A DNA stretch of 64,000 nucleotides from Labyrinthula sp. Ha (Eukaryota > Sar > Bigyra > Labyrinthulida > Labyrinthulaceae): positions 124,001 to 188,000 of the forward strand of contig JAALGZ010000016.1 in assembly GCA_015227615.1 (NCBI GenBank), written 5' to 3'. The notes beneath the pieces were generated by a model that worked only from the letters and a program-made list of their open reading frames with translations, made no database searches and was not told the origin of the DNA. This document shows positions 45,241 through 59,010 of this stretch, piece by piece (position 1 is the stretch's first letter; each line of letters opens with the position of its first letter). The translations under genes were made by a program, and so were the position numbers.

Positions 45241-48200
45241 GTTGCACCTAGAAAATATACTGGGGAAATAGAAGGAGTACCACTTATCAGATTCTACAAA
45301 ACTAGTCCACCCAGAATACACTACTATTGATAAATATCACACTCTAAACATTTTACACTATTTCCACCCAAGCATATATATATATTATATCCATAAAATA
45401 AGCCCACAAGGAGAGGAACCTTTTCCACTTGAACATACCCCTACCTGGGCAAACAAACGAGAAAAAAATTAATGAACTTGGACCTGTACCAATAATTAGA
45501 AATAAACTAACAAGAGAAAAAAGTGGACCAGAAAAACTGAAATATGGAAAAAATAAGCACGCCCGGATTGAAAACCCAACCACCATCCTCCCTTAACCAG
45601 ATACCCCTCAACTCAACCTTAATTATTCTAAGATACTTATATACATCAATAAAAAAACAACAAAACATCTAGATACAGTAATAGAATATATTAATTACCA
45701 GAAAAAGAAATTACTTATCTGATCAGTGTCATTAGCAATTTGAACCCTATAGATCACATCCGACTACATGAATATATCAACACAATTGTCCCGAACTATA
45801 GAAACAACTCGTGAGCAAATACCACATATTCTGATGAGAACAACAGCAGATATTTATTCGTTGCCCCCTAAAAGATCGTGAAATTCTTCCCCCCCCCCAA
45901 GACATTATGAAATCGTTCCCCTATAACATAAATAAATAAGAACTGCGTATCCTCCAGCACTCACGGCCAAAAGAAAAGCAACAATCCAAACACCAGACAA
46001 ATTGAATCCGATAACTAGAATCTCAGAATATACTAAATCCCCCTCATAAACCTTCCTCGAACATCTGGTAACCTAAAATTGTCCAGAGAAAACAACGACG
46101 TAGTCTATCTCATATCCAGTTTGACCTAATAAAACAGTGTAAGATGCAACAGCACATCCATTCTAACCAAAGAATCTAAGACTAATAACAACTGTTCGAA
46201 AACACGCAGGAAACTTCATACAATAGATAGTTGATATGCCATTATAATTCGGAAACTCTGGGAGCCTTGCAGCTGGATCACGACAGATTATTTAGCGATT
46301 TTTTGTAATCTTCTTTTTCGATTTAATCATAAGGAAAATGCAGGACAACCACAATTTTGAACAATGCATCAAACGGGCCTTGGTTTATCAACCAGCTTCA
46401 AGAAATGTCGATAAGACTTGCACCAAACAACGGAACTTAACAGGATACAATATGCTAGCCAATAGCTCAGTAACTTTTAAGTAACATAGAGTCGAGTGCA
46501 GCTCTTATTGGTAGTTACACATTGCGCTACGGTTAGACTATTGAGCCTAAATAACTCTGTAAAGTAATTTAAACTGGTCAAATCAACTTAGTAAATTTCT
46601 AAATAGATATTTCAGATGATGTAAGGAACTATCGGCATATGATATCAAACATCGCTGTTTCATTTGAGTGATATTGTATCTCGACGAAACAACGAAAAAG
46701 TTACAGACGAGTAGATAATAACGCACGTATGCAGATGAAATAAATAAATGAAAACAGGGACAGAGCTCGTATCATTAAAAAAAAACATATATTAAATCAT
46801 ACTCTCCTTGACACGGTAAAAGTGTCTTCTGGTATTTTACCTTATCTAAGGGTTAGGAAGAAATTCCAACTAATGAACTTTGTCATTTATAATGACAAGA
46901 AGCATATGAAAATGCCTGGCCCAACTAACTCATGCAAAATTAAGGCAGTTTAACCAAAAAGCCAAAAAAAAACTAGTTACAACCAGTAAAAGTGTTTTCG
47001 TTGAGGAAAAGTTATCTGAATGTAATCACTCGTGTACAAAATTAAGTGGAATTAAAGAATAGTGATAATGTTTAGCAGTAACGTTAATTAGTAATATATA
47101 TGTGTTTCATGTTTCCTTATATGACCAAATCTAGGCATTTGTGCTTAAGCTTACAATCTTTTCATAGGTGGTGCTTTACTAGCTCATTTTATGTTTTTCT
47201 ATTAACTTCTGACAAAGGTCGTAAAATTACCATATAATAAATATAAAAATGCAATTCTAGTTTTCCTTATTTTACTGCCTAGTAATACTTGTCTCTAATC
47301 TTATATAAATACTAAGTGGGTGGATTTGAAGTTTTTAATGTCCTTCACAGTCCCAGGATCAGACAGGCCTTAATTTTTACTCGAATTAGAGCAGAAAAGA
47401 ATCAAGGGAGAATTCAATTAAGATAACTTAAACTTGCTAGGAGTTATTATTATGGACTAGATCAAATTCTTGCCAACTAAAATAGAACTAGCAAAATATG
47501 TTATTCATAAATATTTATATTTGTGGCACTGCAAACAAAATAAAGGTTTGCGTCTTTCTTTATATAGCAACAAGAGCGTTAAAATTAAGACTCCCAGCTC
47601 TTTAATAGAACCTTTATAGAGCTACTTGGCCCTTTAATTCATTTTTATATTTAGAGTTTAAATATTTAGATTATTTATTACCCTTTTTGGCTATATATTG
47701 AAACCTCCTTAGTTGATCGAACGCTGGAATGAATTTTGTCGTACATTTCTGCGAATGTTTTACTCTTTGAGGCGCCTTGTTGCGTTTTTTAGTTATTAAG
47801 TTCTCAGTTTATTAATTATATACCTTATTATATATTTAGCCCACTTAAAATGTTTTTTACTCCTTTCTTTTCATCGATATATATATATTGCTAATAACAT
47901 AAGTACTTGCCCAAAATATCTACGTAAAGTTTTATTTCCTCAAGGAGTTACTTTACTATATAACCATTTGTTAATTATATCCTACTGTATATATTAACTT
48001 ACATATACCAACGAAGGCTGTTATACATATTCATGTCTAAGTTTGATTTGTTTGTTTTTGTATTCCATTTCAAAGAAGATTATATCACGTTTGATGTTTT
48101 TCTAATTGGAAGATTATTTAGAGTATACTACCGTTAGAAGAAATGGAATTTTGGGCAATCAGGGAAATGTTCATATTCACCCTCTAATAGATAAGAAAGA

Positions 48201-48244
48201 GAACGACGTATACATAAAAGAAAACATAAAACACTCTAAGACCG
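45241..48244. other. No recognised gene
   Basis: About 3.0 kb. The first part (to about 46.2 kb) is A/C-rich on the plus strand like the LINE relic and may be its eroded continuation. A run of ten C lies near 45889. Nothing else identifiable. Confidence 0.45.
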
Positions 48245-49877
48245 ATGGTTCAGCTATCTCTAGACCTTTCTAACAATGTAGGAAGTATTTACCTTAATAC
48301 GAAATATCTCTCAAATATAAAGGAACTTCAACTCAACACAGAGAAACTTCAAGTTCTCGCCCCACTGTCCTCTCTTCGTGTAAATCTTACAGATTTTATT
48401 GGTGCAAAACTTACTTCGAAAGATACGATATCCTCTCATAAGACTCTAACCTTAAAAGGATACTCTTATAATTCTTCTACAAACAAAAAGTCTTTGAAGT
48501 TCAAGGAACAAACAGTTAGAATATCTTCAAGCTCTGATTCCTTGGATGCACAACTGACACATTGGCATGCAGTTTGCTCCTGGCTTATTTCTTCTCATCG
48601 AAAGAAAACTCCATCATCTGTAGGTATCTCTTTTTATTTCAATCTTTAGGTTTTGCTACCGAATCCAAACCAAACTGTCTTTCCTCTACCACCAACCCCA
48701 AAACTCTTAATATACCTTAATCCAAACGCTGGAAATGGTAAAACTTTGTCCAAGTTCAGTAAGGTTCGTCCTATTCTTGATCAACTTGGTCATGAACCTC
48801 CTGAAGTTTTGTTAATAAAAACCAACCGACAAAATCATGCCAAGAAGCACATAGAGAGTTATCCGTTAGGAAAGTTAATTGAATTTGATTCTATTTTGAT
48901 TGTCTCAGGAGATGGGTTAATGTTTGAAGTTATTCAGGGTATTATGCTTAGAAATCCTATTGAATGGAAAACTATTGTTCAAAAATTGAGTTTGGGTATA
49001 ATTCCCGCAGGTTCTGGAAACGGGTTAGCTGTTAGTTTGGTAAAAGAGGTTGATACTAGGTTGGAAATAGGGATCAAGCAGAGTACCGTTGTTCTGGTGA
49101 AAGGTTTGTGTAAATCACATGATGAAAGAAAGAGGATGGATTTATGTTGCATGCAATTTATGGGTAAAGCAAATCCAAAGAGAATCTACTCTTTCCTGAG
49201 CATGGAGTGGGGTCTTATATCTTGGTGTGACATTGAGAGTGAAAAGTTGAGATTCTTAGGTGGATTACGCTTTGCGATTTATACAGTTCTTGGAATAATA
49301 AAACGAAAGAGATATTCAGGCATGATATCTTATCTTCCAGTTGGTACTATTTATCTCATTCTCTGATAATTTAGCTTCTAAAGGTGAGTCAATTGCTCGA
49401 ACACCGGATCATCCTTCAGTTCCGCAAGTACCGTCCTACTGGGAAAATTTTGATTTAGAGTCTCAAGAGCGCAATGATGCGTCAGATGTTTCTTTTGCCT
49501 TGCTTCCTGATCCAGACCTAGAGGTACCTGATAACTGGATCACCGTGGAATCTGACAAGTTCACCGACATGTGGAATGTGAACATGGCTTGGATGGCAGG
49601 TGACGCACAACCAGGTCCTAAGTCCCGTCTTGATGACGGGTACATGCAAATCTCGTTCAATCTTGGAGGAAGAAAGAATCTGCTGTCATACTACTTGAAC
49701 GTAGAGAATCCAGACTTAGACCGAAGCAAGTTCCTGCATGCCGCACCTACTCGTTGCTACAGATTTATCCCGAAAGAGCAGAAAGGCAAGAGGTATATCT
49801 GTGTAGATGGTGAAAAGGTTGAATACAAAGGCTTCCAGGTTGAAAACTTATCCAAGTTTTTAAGTGTCCTTGGATAA
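48245..49877 (+). CDS. Sphingosine kinase (lipid kinase, DAGK catalytic fold)
   Basis: Exons 48245..48619, 48650..49343, 49375..49877; introns of 30 and 31 nt; 523 aa. Phosphorylates a sphingoid base to its 1-phosphate. N-terminal about 125 residues form a separate region before the catalytic domain. Catalytic: LLIYLNPNAGNGK (phosphate-binding start), ILIVSGDGLMFEVIQGI (the SGDGLxxEVxxG signature of sphingosine kinases), GIIPAGSGNGLA (nucleotide loop), SMEWGLISWCDIESEKLRFLG (family block). The third exon completes the C-terminal domain (SDVSFALLPDPD, LDDGYMQI). SGDGLM rather than GGDGT favours sphingosine kinase over diacylglycerol kinase. The 30-nt intron is a multiple of three but contains an in-frame stop, so it must be removed. 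Confidence 0.88.
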
Positions 49878-49892
49878 ACCATGAATAATATA

Positions 49893-50274
49893 TTAGTTAT
49901 CTGCGTCGTTCCCAGCACCTCCTTCTGCGCGAGAAGACATGTTATCAAGATGACTGGCTTTGAAGTCCTTCAAGAGGGTGACAAGGGCTTCTGCTGTTTC
50001 GCTTTCCATAGCTGCGGTAATTGCTTGGGTTACCATCAGATACATCTCACCAATTATTGCCAACACACCCTGAAAGAATAAAACACCGAAACTGCTGTAC
50101 TTTGAGATTATCGTTCTCCAGAGCGGACCTAAGATCTTCCAGCATCTGATTTGCCCCGTCCAGGAAACCCTTGACTTCTGCGTTTTCCCTTGCTTCTGTA
50201 ATAAGGCGGTTCAGTTCATTTCCAAGCCTGGCAGCTTGTTCTTGCAGTAGGTTTTCAAGTGGTGAATTAGACAT
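49893..50274 (-). CDS. Small helical protein, unknown family
   Basis: Exons 50274..50101 and 50069..49893; a 31-nt intron; 116 aa from the ATG at 50274 (MSNSPLENLLQEQ). An in-frame ATG further upstream would add about 22 residues; the shorter start is preferred because the long one is rich in unlikely sequence. Amphipathic helices with heptad-like Leu (LLQEQAARLGNELNRL, MLEDLRSALENDNLKGVLAIIGEMYLMV) and a disordered end (SRAEGGAGNDADN). Without splicing the frame would end in an unlikely Cys-rich tail. Its stop is 15 bp from the sphingosine kinase stop. GC content is higher than in the surroundings. Confidence 0.72.
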
Positions 50275-53200
50275 TTTTTGTATTCTTTTATGCCCAGTAT
50301 TTTTTGTTTCAGTGAAAAATATTTTGGGCAATTTTTCAAACATTCTGAACAGAAATGTATTTACATAAATGGAGATTCTTGTTTGTCGTTCAAAAACCAT
50401 GTATATGTATAAATGAATAAGTTTAATGAAAAGATATTAGTTGTATGCGCTCAAACTCTTAGTGGAAGTGAAACAATGATTGTTTTTGAAACATATGCAC
50501 TGTGGCTAAACATTTGGGCTCTTCTGCTCATCTAACTCAGCTAAACAATGTTAGTCACTGAACCAACATAGCCAGATTTACTTCTGCTACAGGAATTTAG
50601 CTGCTACGTTTAAGAATAACTGCGGAAATCGTAGGTTCACTGATTTGAGCACTGTTGTTGTCAAAACTGGGAAAAAATATATGAGTGTAACTTAATTTAA
50701 TGCCATCGGGGTCGAACGGAACCTGCTAGGCACTTGACCACGTAGTTACGAGAAACTATTACAAAGAATGCATCAAGTTTACCGCACAAGGCGTGCTGAA
50801 GTGTAAAGTGAAATGTTCTACAGTTATTTGTCCAGATGAAAATGCAGTACTCTCGAGTAGGGATCGGGTTTAATGAAATTCATTAGTAACTAGTTGACAT
50901 TTGTTTTTGTTTTAATGATCAATGAGACAATTGGAATTTTGATTCATATCAAATGATTCTGATGTTATTTTTCTTATCATTAGACCATCAAAACAAGATT
51001 CGCCATATGGTCAAGCTTTGAAGGTTTTGATATAGTAAGAAAACAAAGCAAGGGTAATCTCACTCAGGCCCGTGTGGTCCATTTTTCTCGAATATCAACA
51101 TTCAACCCTATTTCTCTTGTAAATTTTGATGAGTATCAGCAAGAAAATTTAGTTAATAATTTATTGGTAAATTATCAATGAATCAAATCCAATCCCTTTT
51201 CTAAAGTATACAAGAAAAAATTAAAATTGTTTTTTTTCTACCATAACGTGAAGCAAAACTTAATCCTCAAGCTTTTTCTGCAACGTAAAAATCTTGACGT
51301 AAGGAATCAAAACCTTTGAGAACGGCATGTCTAGATGCTGCAACCTCTTGTGATATTGGAGGCTATACGGCACTGATTTAATGGTTCTAAGGATATATTA
51401 AACTGGCTTTAGGATCAAAAGGGATCTAGCTCTAAAGGCATGTGACTGATGTTTCAATGATAAAAACTACTGTTATTTTTTAAACCAGACATCTCGTTCT
51501 CAAAGAACCAAAATCGTAAGGATAAAGAAGAATCTATTGGAATGAAAAGCCATGATACAAGATACTTTGTAATAAATTTAAAACATACAGCAAATGTAAT
51601 GCAGATGAACATGGAATCCATTAATTTTGAAACTGGGGGTGCCAGATACCAATGGTTCGAAACGACACACACTCTGCAATATTACTTTGTGCAGTCTTAA
51701 TAAAAAAACTGAACACAACAACTGATAGGCCAACCATATACAGCGTTCAATTAAAATCTGCAGAGAGGAGAAAATGTAGGAATTAAGAAAGGATTGGTTG
51801 TGAAGAAATACCTTTTCGTTGTCACAAATTTTTCTAGTCCTGTATCACCAGGTAACGTAAGAAGAATCTTGAAGACAGAGAACCCGCAGCAAACAGATGA
51901 AGGGGATGATTGGAACGGGTATGAATCCTGAATTTGACGGTCCTTAGCCTTGAAGTTGAAGTAAAACACTTAAAACCAGAGAAAACACTCCAGAGAATGG
52001 TGATGGCTTATCATATTCAAATGAAAATATTCAGCATAGCTTACTCCACTGTACAATGATACTAAATACGAGTAGAAGAAACAGTGACTAAAGAAGGAAA
52101 GATTAAAGGATTAAGAGTAAATATCAACATAAGAGCTGGAGACAGATAGTCTGCCGGAGTTTTTAAGAAAATAATTGAAAACGTAGGTGATGAGATAGAA
52201 TGAATAGAATCTTTAGATGAAAACCTGATGAGAATGGATCGTAACTGGAGGAAGAATAAAAAGGTTTAAGAACTAGTCTAAGAATTAAATTATTATCGCA
52301 ACTATTGGTGTGAAGAATAATGACTAATTTCGTTAAGTTTGCTAGTTGCTCTTTTCTGTCTGTACTCACACATAGGCAATTTACCATAATGGAAAGAAAT
52401 AAACTCGGTTTGACGTTAATCGTATTCAAAAAATACTTGTCATCGAACGTACCATCAAATTCTCAGCTCTCAGCCTCAGTTTTGTGTCTTTTGCATCTTC
52501 AATGAAAGCAACAGCTTCCAGGCCTTTATAGACAACTTACACTACTTTTTTTGTGTGCTTTTTTTTTAAAGATCATGCTTACTGTTCTCATTCCGTCTAA
52601 TTCACTGAATCTAATTTTAAATTCATTAAGATTTTCAGCAAAGAGCACAACTTTTACTTTAATTAAACACCTTTGACGAGCCCTCAAGTAATAGAGAAAG
52701 TATTGATGGTAAGATTATACTGTTTGCGATATCTGATGTTCTGGGCAATTTGCCATGTAGCCTACTCTATTAAATATATAGGTAGAACCTACTTCAGGAA
52801 TTTTCCTGCTTTTGATTAGTGATATAATACGTTGGTTCAAAATTTTTTATTATTTTAAAAATACCTAAAACACAACAAAGCAATAACAAACAAGAGTTAC
52901 AGTTTTTCCGAACATACCGCGTCACAACATAGTTTCTTAAGACTAAGATGAGAGATAACAAGGAACAGGACGTCGGACTAACTCACTCATTAATGTTTAA
53001 GCTCCAATTTCCCTAGATATTGAAGATTGGCACTAAAAGTAATCAAAGCGACTTTCCGGGAGAGTCGCGCATTCTTGTTTGAAGTGGCCATGGATAGAAC
53101 CAAACAATTTAAAATATTGACAATAACCCTTATTCGTATTCCTGTTCCAATTGAATTTTCGAGTTTTGCAAGCTGTCTTTTGTTCTCTAGGTTGCAGTGC

Positions 53201-53458
53201 GCTCCTTAAAAATCTTTTTGTTAGTTTCTTCTAATAATTTATATATATCTAAATTCTCTAAAGCGTGATCTCAATACAGCAATATTTTTCGATAAATTTC
53301 ACTTGACAAATAATTGTTTCCTAAACGAAACTATTATGCCCAGTATTCGATTCAAATTTTATACATGATTCAAAATTTAAGAAACTGGTTATGAGAAGTA
53401 AACAGCTTGTGTACGACACCTATTTCGTCGATTAGCTCTAAATAAGAGATCAAGATAA
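50275..53458. other. No recognised gene
   Basis: About 3.2 kb. Short frames only. Purine-rich plus-strand DNA at 51.7-52.3 kb gives broken Lys/Glu-rich frames that might be an old element, but no motif is recognisable. Confidence 0.45.
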
Positions 53459-53579
53459 ATGAATTTTAGTAAACTAAGCTATATTTACCCACTTATTGCA
53501 GCATTCTTTGTCTCTGTCGTTGTGTCCATCGTTGGAATAGTCCAGACACTCAAACAAGAGCTCGTTGTTGCAAAACTGC

Positions 53580-53832
53580 TGTCAACATATTGACCTTGCA
53601 GTTTCTTAACTACCTTCATCCTGTGAAAGATTTTCGTAAACATATTTGATACTAACTAGCCTGTTACATACCTATGTATGTACTTCATGTAATAGGTATA
53701 AGGCACAGATGGTGCGTACTCTGTGTAATATAGTTATAACCTTGGCTTGCTATATTATAGCCGTCACAATTATGTCATATTTAAACGTTAATACCTAACT
53801 AACAAGATCTCAGAAGTAGTATACTAAAGACA
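53580..53832 (+). repeat. 5' LTR
   Basis: Begins TGTCAACATATT, ends CTAAAGACA. Three transitions separate it from the 3' LTR (98.8 percent identity). Directly after it lies the 12-nt palindrome TTATTCGAATAA (53833-53844); no obvious tRNA 3'-end complement beginning TGG is seen there. Confidence 0.95.
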
Positions 53833-53899
53833 TTATTCGAATAACGTAGATAACTGAGCACGTTACGAATATTAAGCAGAAAAAGTAAGATACACGAAC

Positions 53900-55170
53900 T
53901 ATGGATCAAGAAAAGACGAATGCGTGCACGCAGCATACTGAAACTTCCCCTTCACCGCAAGAAATGGACAGGAACGAAGCTCGTACAAACTTCGTACAAA
54001 ATGATCCACCACAGACTCCTTCTTCTTTCACAAACCCAACAACAACATGTAGCTCTACTTAAGTATCAGGAAGCAAACTTTTATCCCCCACTGCTTTGAA
54101 CCGAGTTAATCGTATTCTGAGAGAAAGAAGAACCTTAGTAAGAAGAGAAGAACAAATAGAATCAAGAGAACTGGCTCTGGCTGAAAGAGAAGCAGCTATT
54201 CGTGAAAAAGAAGTGAGAATTAATAAACTATTAGAAGAAGTAGAGGAATCAACAAGGAATAGTAATGTTCAAGAGGAAGAAACAAGAGGATTCAATCACC
54301 CACAAAATCAAGAAGGTCAACAAGATGGTGACAATTCATTAAGATCAGCAAAAGTTAGCGAAATAAAGCCTGAAAACTTTGAGGATAATTCATCTGACAA
54401 TACGATGAAGAACAATGCATTGGGGTCTTTTTATGCTCCCTGGTCAGAAACTGGAAGTCTTTATGCGGAGAAGAAAGCTAAAAATAACAAGTATAATGTT
54501 CCAGCGCACGATTGGCCACAAACTTCATATTCAAACACAGGGCACCCTCTTATTCAGATGTCTTTACCTCCTAAATTAAAGATTCTTACTGGCGATGCAA
54601 TTGAAGCTTTTTTACATGACTTCCAAAACGTTGTAAGAAGTGTACCAGGAATTAGCTTACGATATCTCTTAACTGAAGAAGTATCGGAAGCGTTATATCA
54701 AAGAGGGGTGGATATCTCTAATGGAAGATCTATTTTTACTTACCTTCAAAAACACCTTGAAAAACATAGGAAATTTGAACGTGTAAGAGGCTTAATTAAC
54801 ATTGAATAAAATGTATCTTGGCCGGTTAAAAAACTCAAGGTGGTAGAACAAGTCTACCTATTCTTTGATGACGTTTACAAAGCCCTGAAATATATGAACG
54901 CTGCGGAAATGAAGAAGAATAAGAAGAAGATCTGCAAGATCGTATTCAAGAAAGTCCTTAGAGAGTTTGATTTGACTTACAAAGAGTTCCAATTTAATAC
55001 TGGAGATACAAACCTTGAAACATTAAAATCACTTCTGGTAAATAGATACTTCGTTTTGAACAGAAGATCTAACAAATTCAGGATCGAGAGTAAGATGATC
55101 AAGAACAAAATCAAAGTTGGTCATATTCAACACTTAGAATCCGGAGAGAGGGGATCAGAACCAGTCTAAC
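53900..55170 (+). mobile_element. gag-like region of the LTR element
   Basis: Charged coiled-coil segment (RRTLVRREEQIESREL, about 54120-54240), followed by a capsid-like block (ALYQRGVDISNG) as in Ty3/Gypsy gag. No zinc knuckle was found. Broken. Confidence 0.65.
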
Positions 55171-55289
55171 CACTTCATCAATTACAAACATCCAAGATGA
55201 AGTTGGTCCGCGTTATTCATGTTAAGCACGTTGGTGATTCTGCTAGAACCATTAAACTGATGATGATGCACAAGGTTGACAGAAATTAC

Positions 55290-55580
55290 GCTATTGTCAA
55301 GGGGCTCGCGGATACTGGTGCTTATTACAACGTTTCTAGTGTTGAATCTATTGAACCTTATATTCTTAGAGAAGAGAAGCCGAAGTTCGTAAAGGAAATT
55401 GAGTTTTTAGATAAGAATCGTTACCCAATCGACAAAGTTGTCATCGCTAAAGTTATCTTGATCCAGAAGGACTTTAAATTAAACTTGAGAGAACAACGAT
55501 TTTTCTGTGTAAGAAGTCCTCCTTGGGACGATATTATAGTCGGCGAGAGAACTTTAAGAAGGTTTGGTGTTGAGCTAGAT
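55290..55580 (+). mobile_element. Retropepsin-like protease region
   Basis: LADTGAYYNVSS at about 55306 has the DTGA active-site motif, and a downstream hydrophobic DDIIVGERTLRRFG block fits the flap/C-terminal part of retroelement proteases. Confidence 0.7.
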
Positions 55581-56459
55581 GTCAGCAAAGCTCCAGATGT
55601 AGAGAAAGCTGAATAGGATGTTGGCAAGGAGTTACCAACTCTAGAACCAAGTACTGATGAATCTAGTGTTTTATCGAGGAAGAAGCTTCCTGTCAGACAA
55701 CTTTACATCTTAATCTGTCACGATGGCTCATCTTTAGGATTCAGAGACAATAACTTTATCAGTGGAATACAAGATTATACCTTTATATCTATACTTATTG
55801 AGTTTCAACACTGGATGACTATATTTACAGTGTTTGTAGAAGCTGGATTCCGTTTAGGAGAGTCAATAACTTTTGTAAACCAAACGCAGCCATCTAGTCG
55901 CTTTCAGGGTTCTGATTTAAAATTCAAATCTTTCAGGTATTTAATATTTTACAACGAGCAGCACCGTGACATAGATCTACATCAGCAGAGGAATAACGAT
56001 GTTCTAATGTTGCAAGTCGAAGCAGAACAATATTTGATTAAGATTTTTTAAGATTTGTTAAGAGGATCTGAATACAATATAGAGATACATGAATCTAACT
56101 TTTCAAGAGCTACGGATATACACTCATTTACAAAGAACAAGGTTTCTTCAATCAAATGCATCCCGTTGGAAGAGGTGACCTCAACACATTTTGAGCACCT
56201 AGACGAAGTTCCGGTTGGCAAGCCAATACCAGCCATTCTGGTCTCCAACATGGTAGACAACATACCTGAGGAGTTCAATGAGGTCGAGATTGGAGAAGGC
56301 AATATTGAGAGACACAAAGAAACGTAACTTTTAAACGAAATGGTTAAATCTAAGGTCGATTCATCAAATCTAAATGAGGAACAGAAAGTAGAAATAAAGC
56401 TTCTTATGCGAAAATATATCACCTCCTGGGGGGTTAAGCAATCGAATGATATGATGTCA

Positions 56460-57950
56460 TCATTGACTCCTATCGAGGTAACCCTCAAGGATGGCGCTCG
56501 CGTTTTAAGAAGTGATGGATACCACCAAACCCCTGAAGAAGAGGAATTTTTGGAATGCAAGTTTACCGCACTAGCAAGCGCTGGAATTGTGAAACGAGCC
56601 AAAAATCCGGTTTGGGGTCATCCGGTATTTGTTGTACCAAAGAAAATAGGCACGCCTTCCAACTGGAATGATCTTAGTGCATAGGAAAAGGGAAAATGGA
56701 AAGACAATAACCTGTTTAACAGATTCAGGATGGTCAGTTACATGATCAAGTTGGATAAAATAACAGTTCCAACGGCACTTAGCTTACCTAATCTTGAGAG
56801 ACAATTTTTATCCATCAAGAATTCAAGATTCTATTTGACGTTGGATATTTTAAGTGGCTTCGACTTTCTACCCACTAAAAAAGTTTTAGAGATATTTTTA
56901 CTTTGGTTACACGCCGTGGAGCTTGGAGAATTCGAGGAGCTCCAATGGGGCGGTGTAACACACTACCTTTATTTTTCGAAAGAGTTGTAAATGAAGTTAT
57001 TGACGGACCTGTTATTAAGAAGTTTGGTACGCCATCTAATGGATCAATAGCTTGGTTGGACGACTTATTAGTTTACGCAGAAACCTTTCAAGATTTATTA
57101 GAAGTATTTGAACATCTACTTAAGAGGACTCAGATCAAGCAGGTTAGATACAACATAAGAAAATGTGGCATCTGTGAAGAAGTTACTGTTTGGTGTGGAC
57201 GTCAAGTTAAAAATGGAAAATAGAACTTTAGCTCCGAGTTCTACAAGAAGGTTTTAGATATACCCAAACCGATCTACAGACATCAAATGTCACAACTTGT
57301 GTATTTTTCAAACTGGATTGGACCCAATATTCCTAATCTTTCTAAACTTCAAGGACCCTTTTCTGAATATGCAAACCTTAAGGGTAAGAAATTGGCAGAC
57401 ATTGAAAAGAACAAAGAAATTATTACATTGACAGAGGATCTTGAAGAATCCTACAACAAGTTAAAGCGTGCAATTTCTGAAGCTTCTCAAAGATTTTTAT
57501 GTACTTACGATTATGAAAAGTCACTTTTACTTTTTACAGATAGCTCCTATTCTGCATGGAGTTTAGTAGTTTTTCAGGAGGAAGAGGAAAATATTAGCTC
57601 TGACGTACGAACTCTTAGACCAAAACCCATGATCTTTTTATCCGGTGCATTTACAAACAGTTAGCTTCGATGGCACATTGCATCGAAGGAACTTTATCCT
57701 ATAATATACTCCTTCCAACGCATTGGTTTTATTATGAGAACCCATGTGGGAGGAATACATGTCTATACGGGCCATAGAGCGTTACTCTCGGTGATTCGCA
57801 CAAAGGAAAACGAGAAGCGTGTCTAGTGGGACCGTCTCTATAGATGGGCTATTCGTATCCAGTCCATTGACATGAAAGTTTACCACATCCCATCGAGAGC
57901 TAATTTCGTTTCGGATTTATTAATTCGCTGGGGATACAAAGAATAACATA
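56460..57950 (+). mobile_element. Reverse transcriptase and RNase H region
   Basis: RT blocks in Ty3/Gypsy order: AGIVKRAKNPVWGHPVFVVPKK, LTLDILSGF, and AWLDDLLVY in the position of the catalytic [FY]xDD. RNase H: LLLFTDSSYSAW (about 57520) and a TGHRALLS block (about 57770). Broken. Confidence 0.85.
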
Positions 57951-58439
57951 CTAAAGTTAGAAGAGCCACTGTCTTAATAACAGAAGATGATTTTTATGAG
58001 TCTGAAGATATTTACTTTTACGAAGATATACCAACTATTTCAGAAGATGAGGTTAAAATGTGGGATAATGTTCAAGAAGTTGAAGAAGTCTATTACAAAG
58101 ATGTTCAAGAAGCAACGAAGGATGAAGCTTTTCGTTTAGGTAGAGTCACCGTTTTAGAACATATTTAAAATTCTCAAGATGATGTACAACAAGTTGTCCA
58201 CCCTCAACTATTTAGTATCCCAACAAATCTCAATTCTCTAAAGAGCAAATTATTTTCAGACCATATTTCATACATATCACCCTTTTACGGAAAGCCGAAG
58301 CTTACACAGATTACTTTAGAAGATATACGAGTCGCTCAGGCCTCTCTTTCAGAGGAACAAGATAGAAATTACGAAGTCCAGGATGGATTTTATTACCAAG
58401 ATGGTAAGCTGGTTATCCCGAAGAACAAATCTGCCGATA

Positions 58440-59010
58440 TTATTATCAGAAATCACGTTTTAAAGTGTCATCCGTCGTTAACTGCAGAGAAAAACTATTT
58501 AAACTTATATTACTTTGTTGGAATAAAGCAGAGTGATTTGAACTGGATTATCAAGATGTATCACAATCGCTGCTTACTCTGTCAGAAGAATCCTTCTATT
58601 ATTAGACGCCCATTCAATTTTACAAAATTAGCTCGTAAAGCTAGGGAAATCATTAGGGCAGACTATTTATATATCAATAAAGCGGGATACATTTTAGTTG
58701 TTTTAGATTCATGCACGCGAAAAACGATGCTAACGTATCGCAAATCTCCTACTGCGGCTGGTTTAGTGTACAAACTTATTCGCTGGAGAGTAGATTTATG
58801 CTTAGAAGAACATTTTCTAGTTGTTACCGACAATGGTAGCCATTTCGTGAACCAATTAGTCAAGCAGTTTTCAGAGTCCATTGGATTCGAGCAATCGTTC
58901 AGCGTTGCTTATAGCCCTTGGACGAACGGAGCTGTCGAGACTGCCAATAGTCTTATACTTAGATGTATCCGCTCATTAACTTCTCAATTCCGATTACACG
59001 AAACTGAATG
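58440..59010 (+). mobile_element. Integrase region
   Basis: HHCC-type finger (H..H near 58450, CLLC near 58574), then the DDE core: ADYLYINKAGYILVVLDS, VVTDNGSHFVN and GAVETANSLI carry the three acidic residues in the expected order. Confidence 0.85.
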
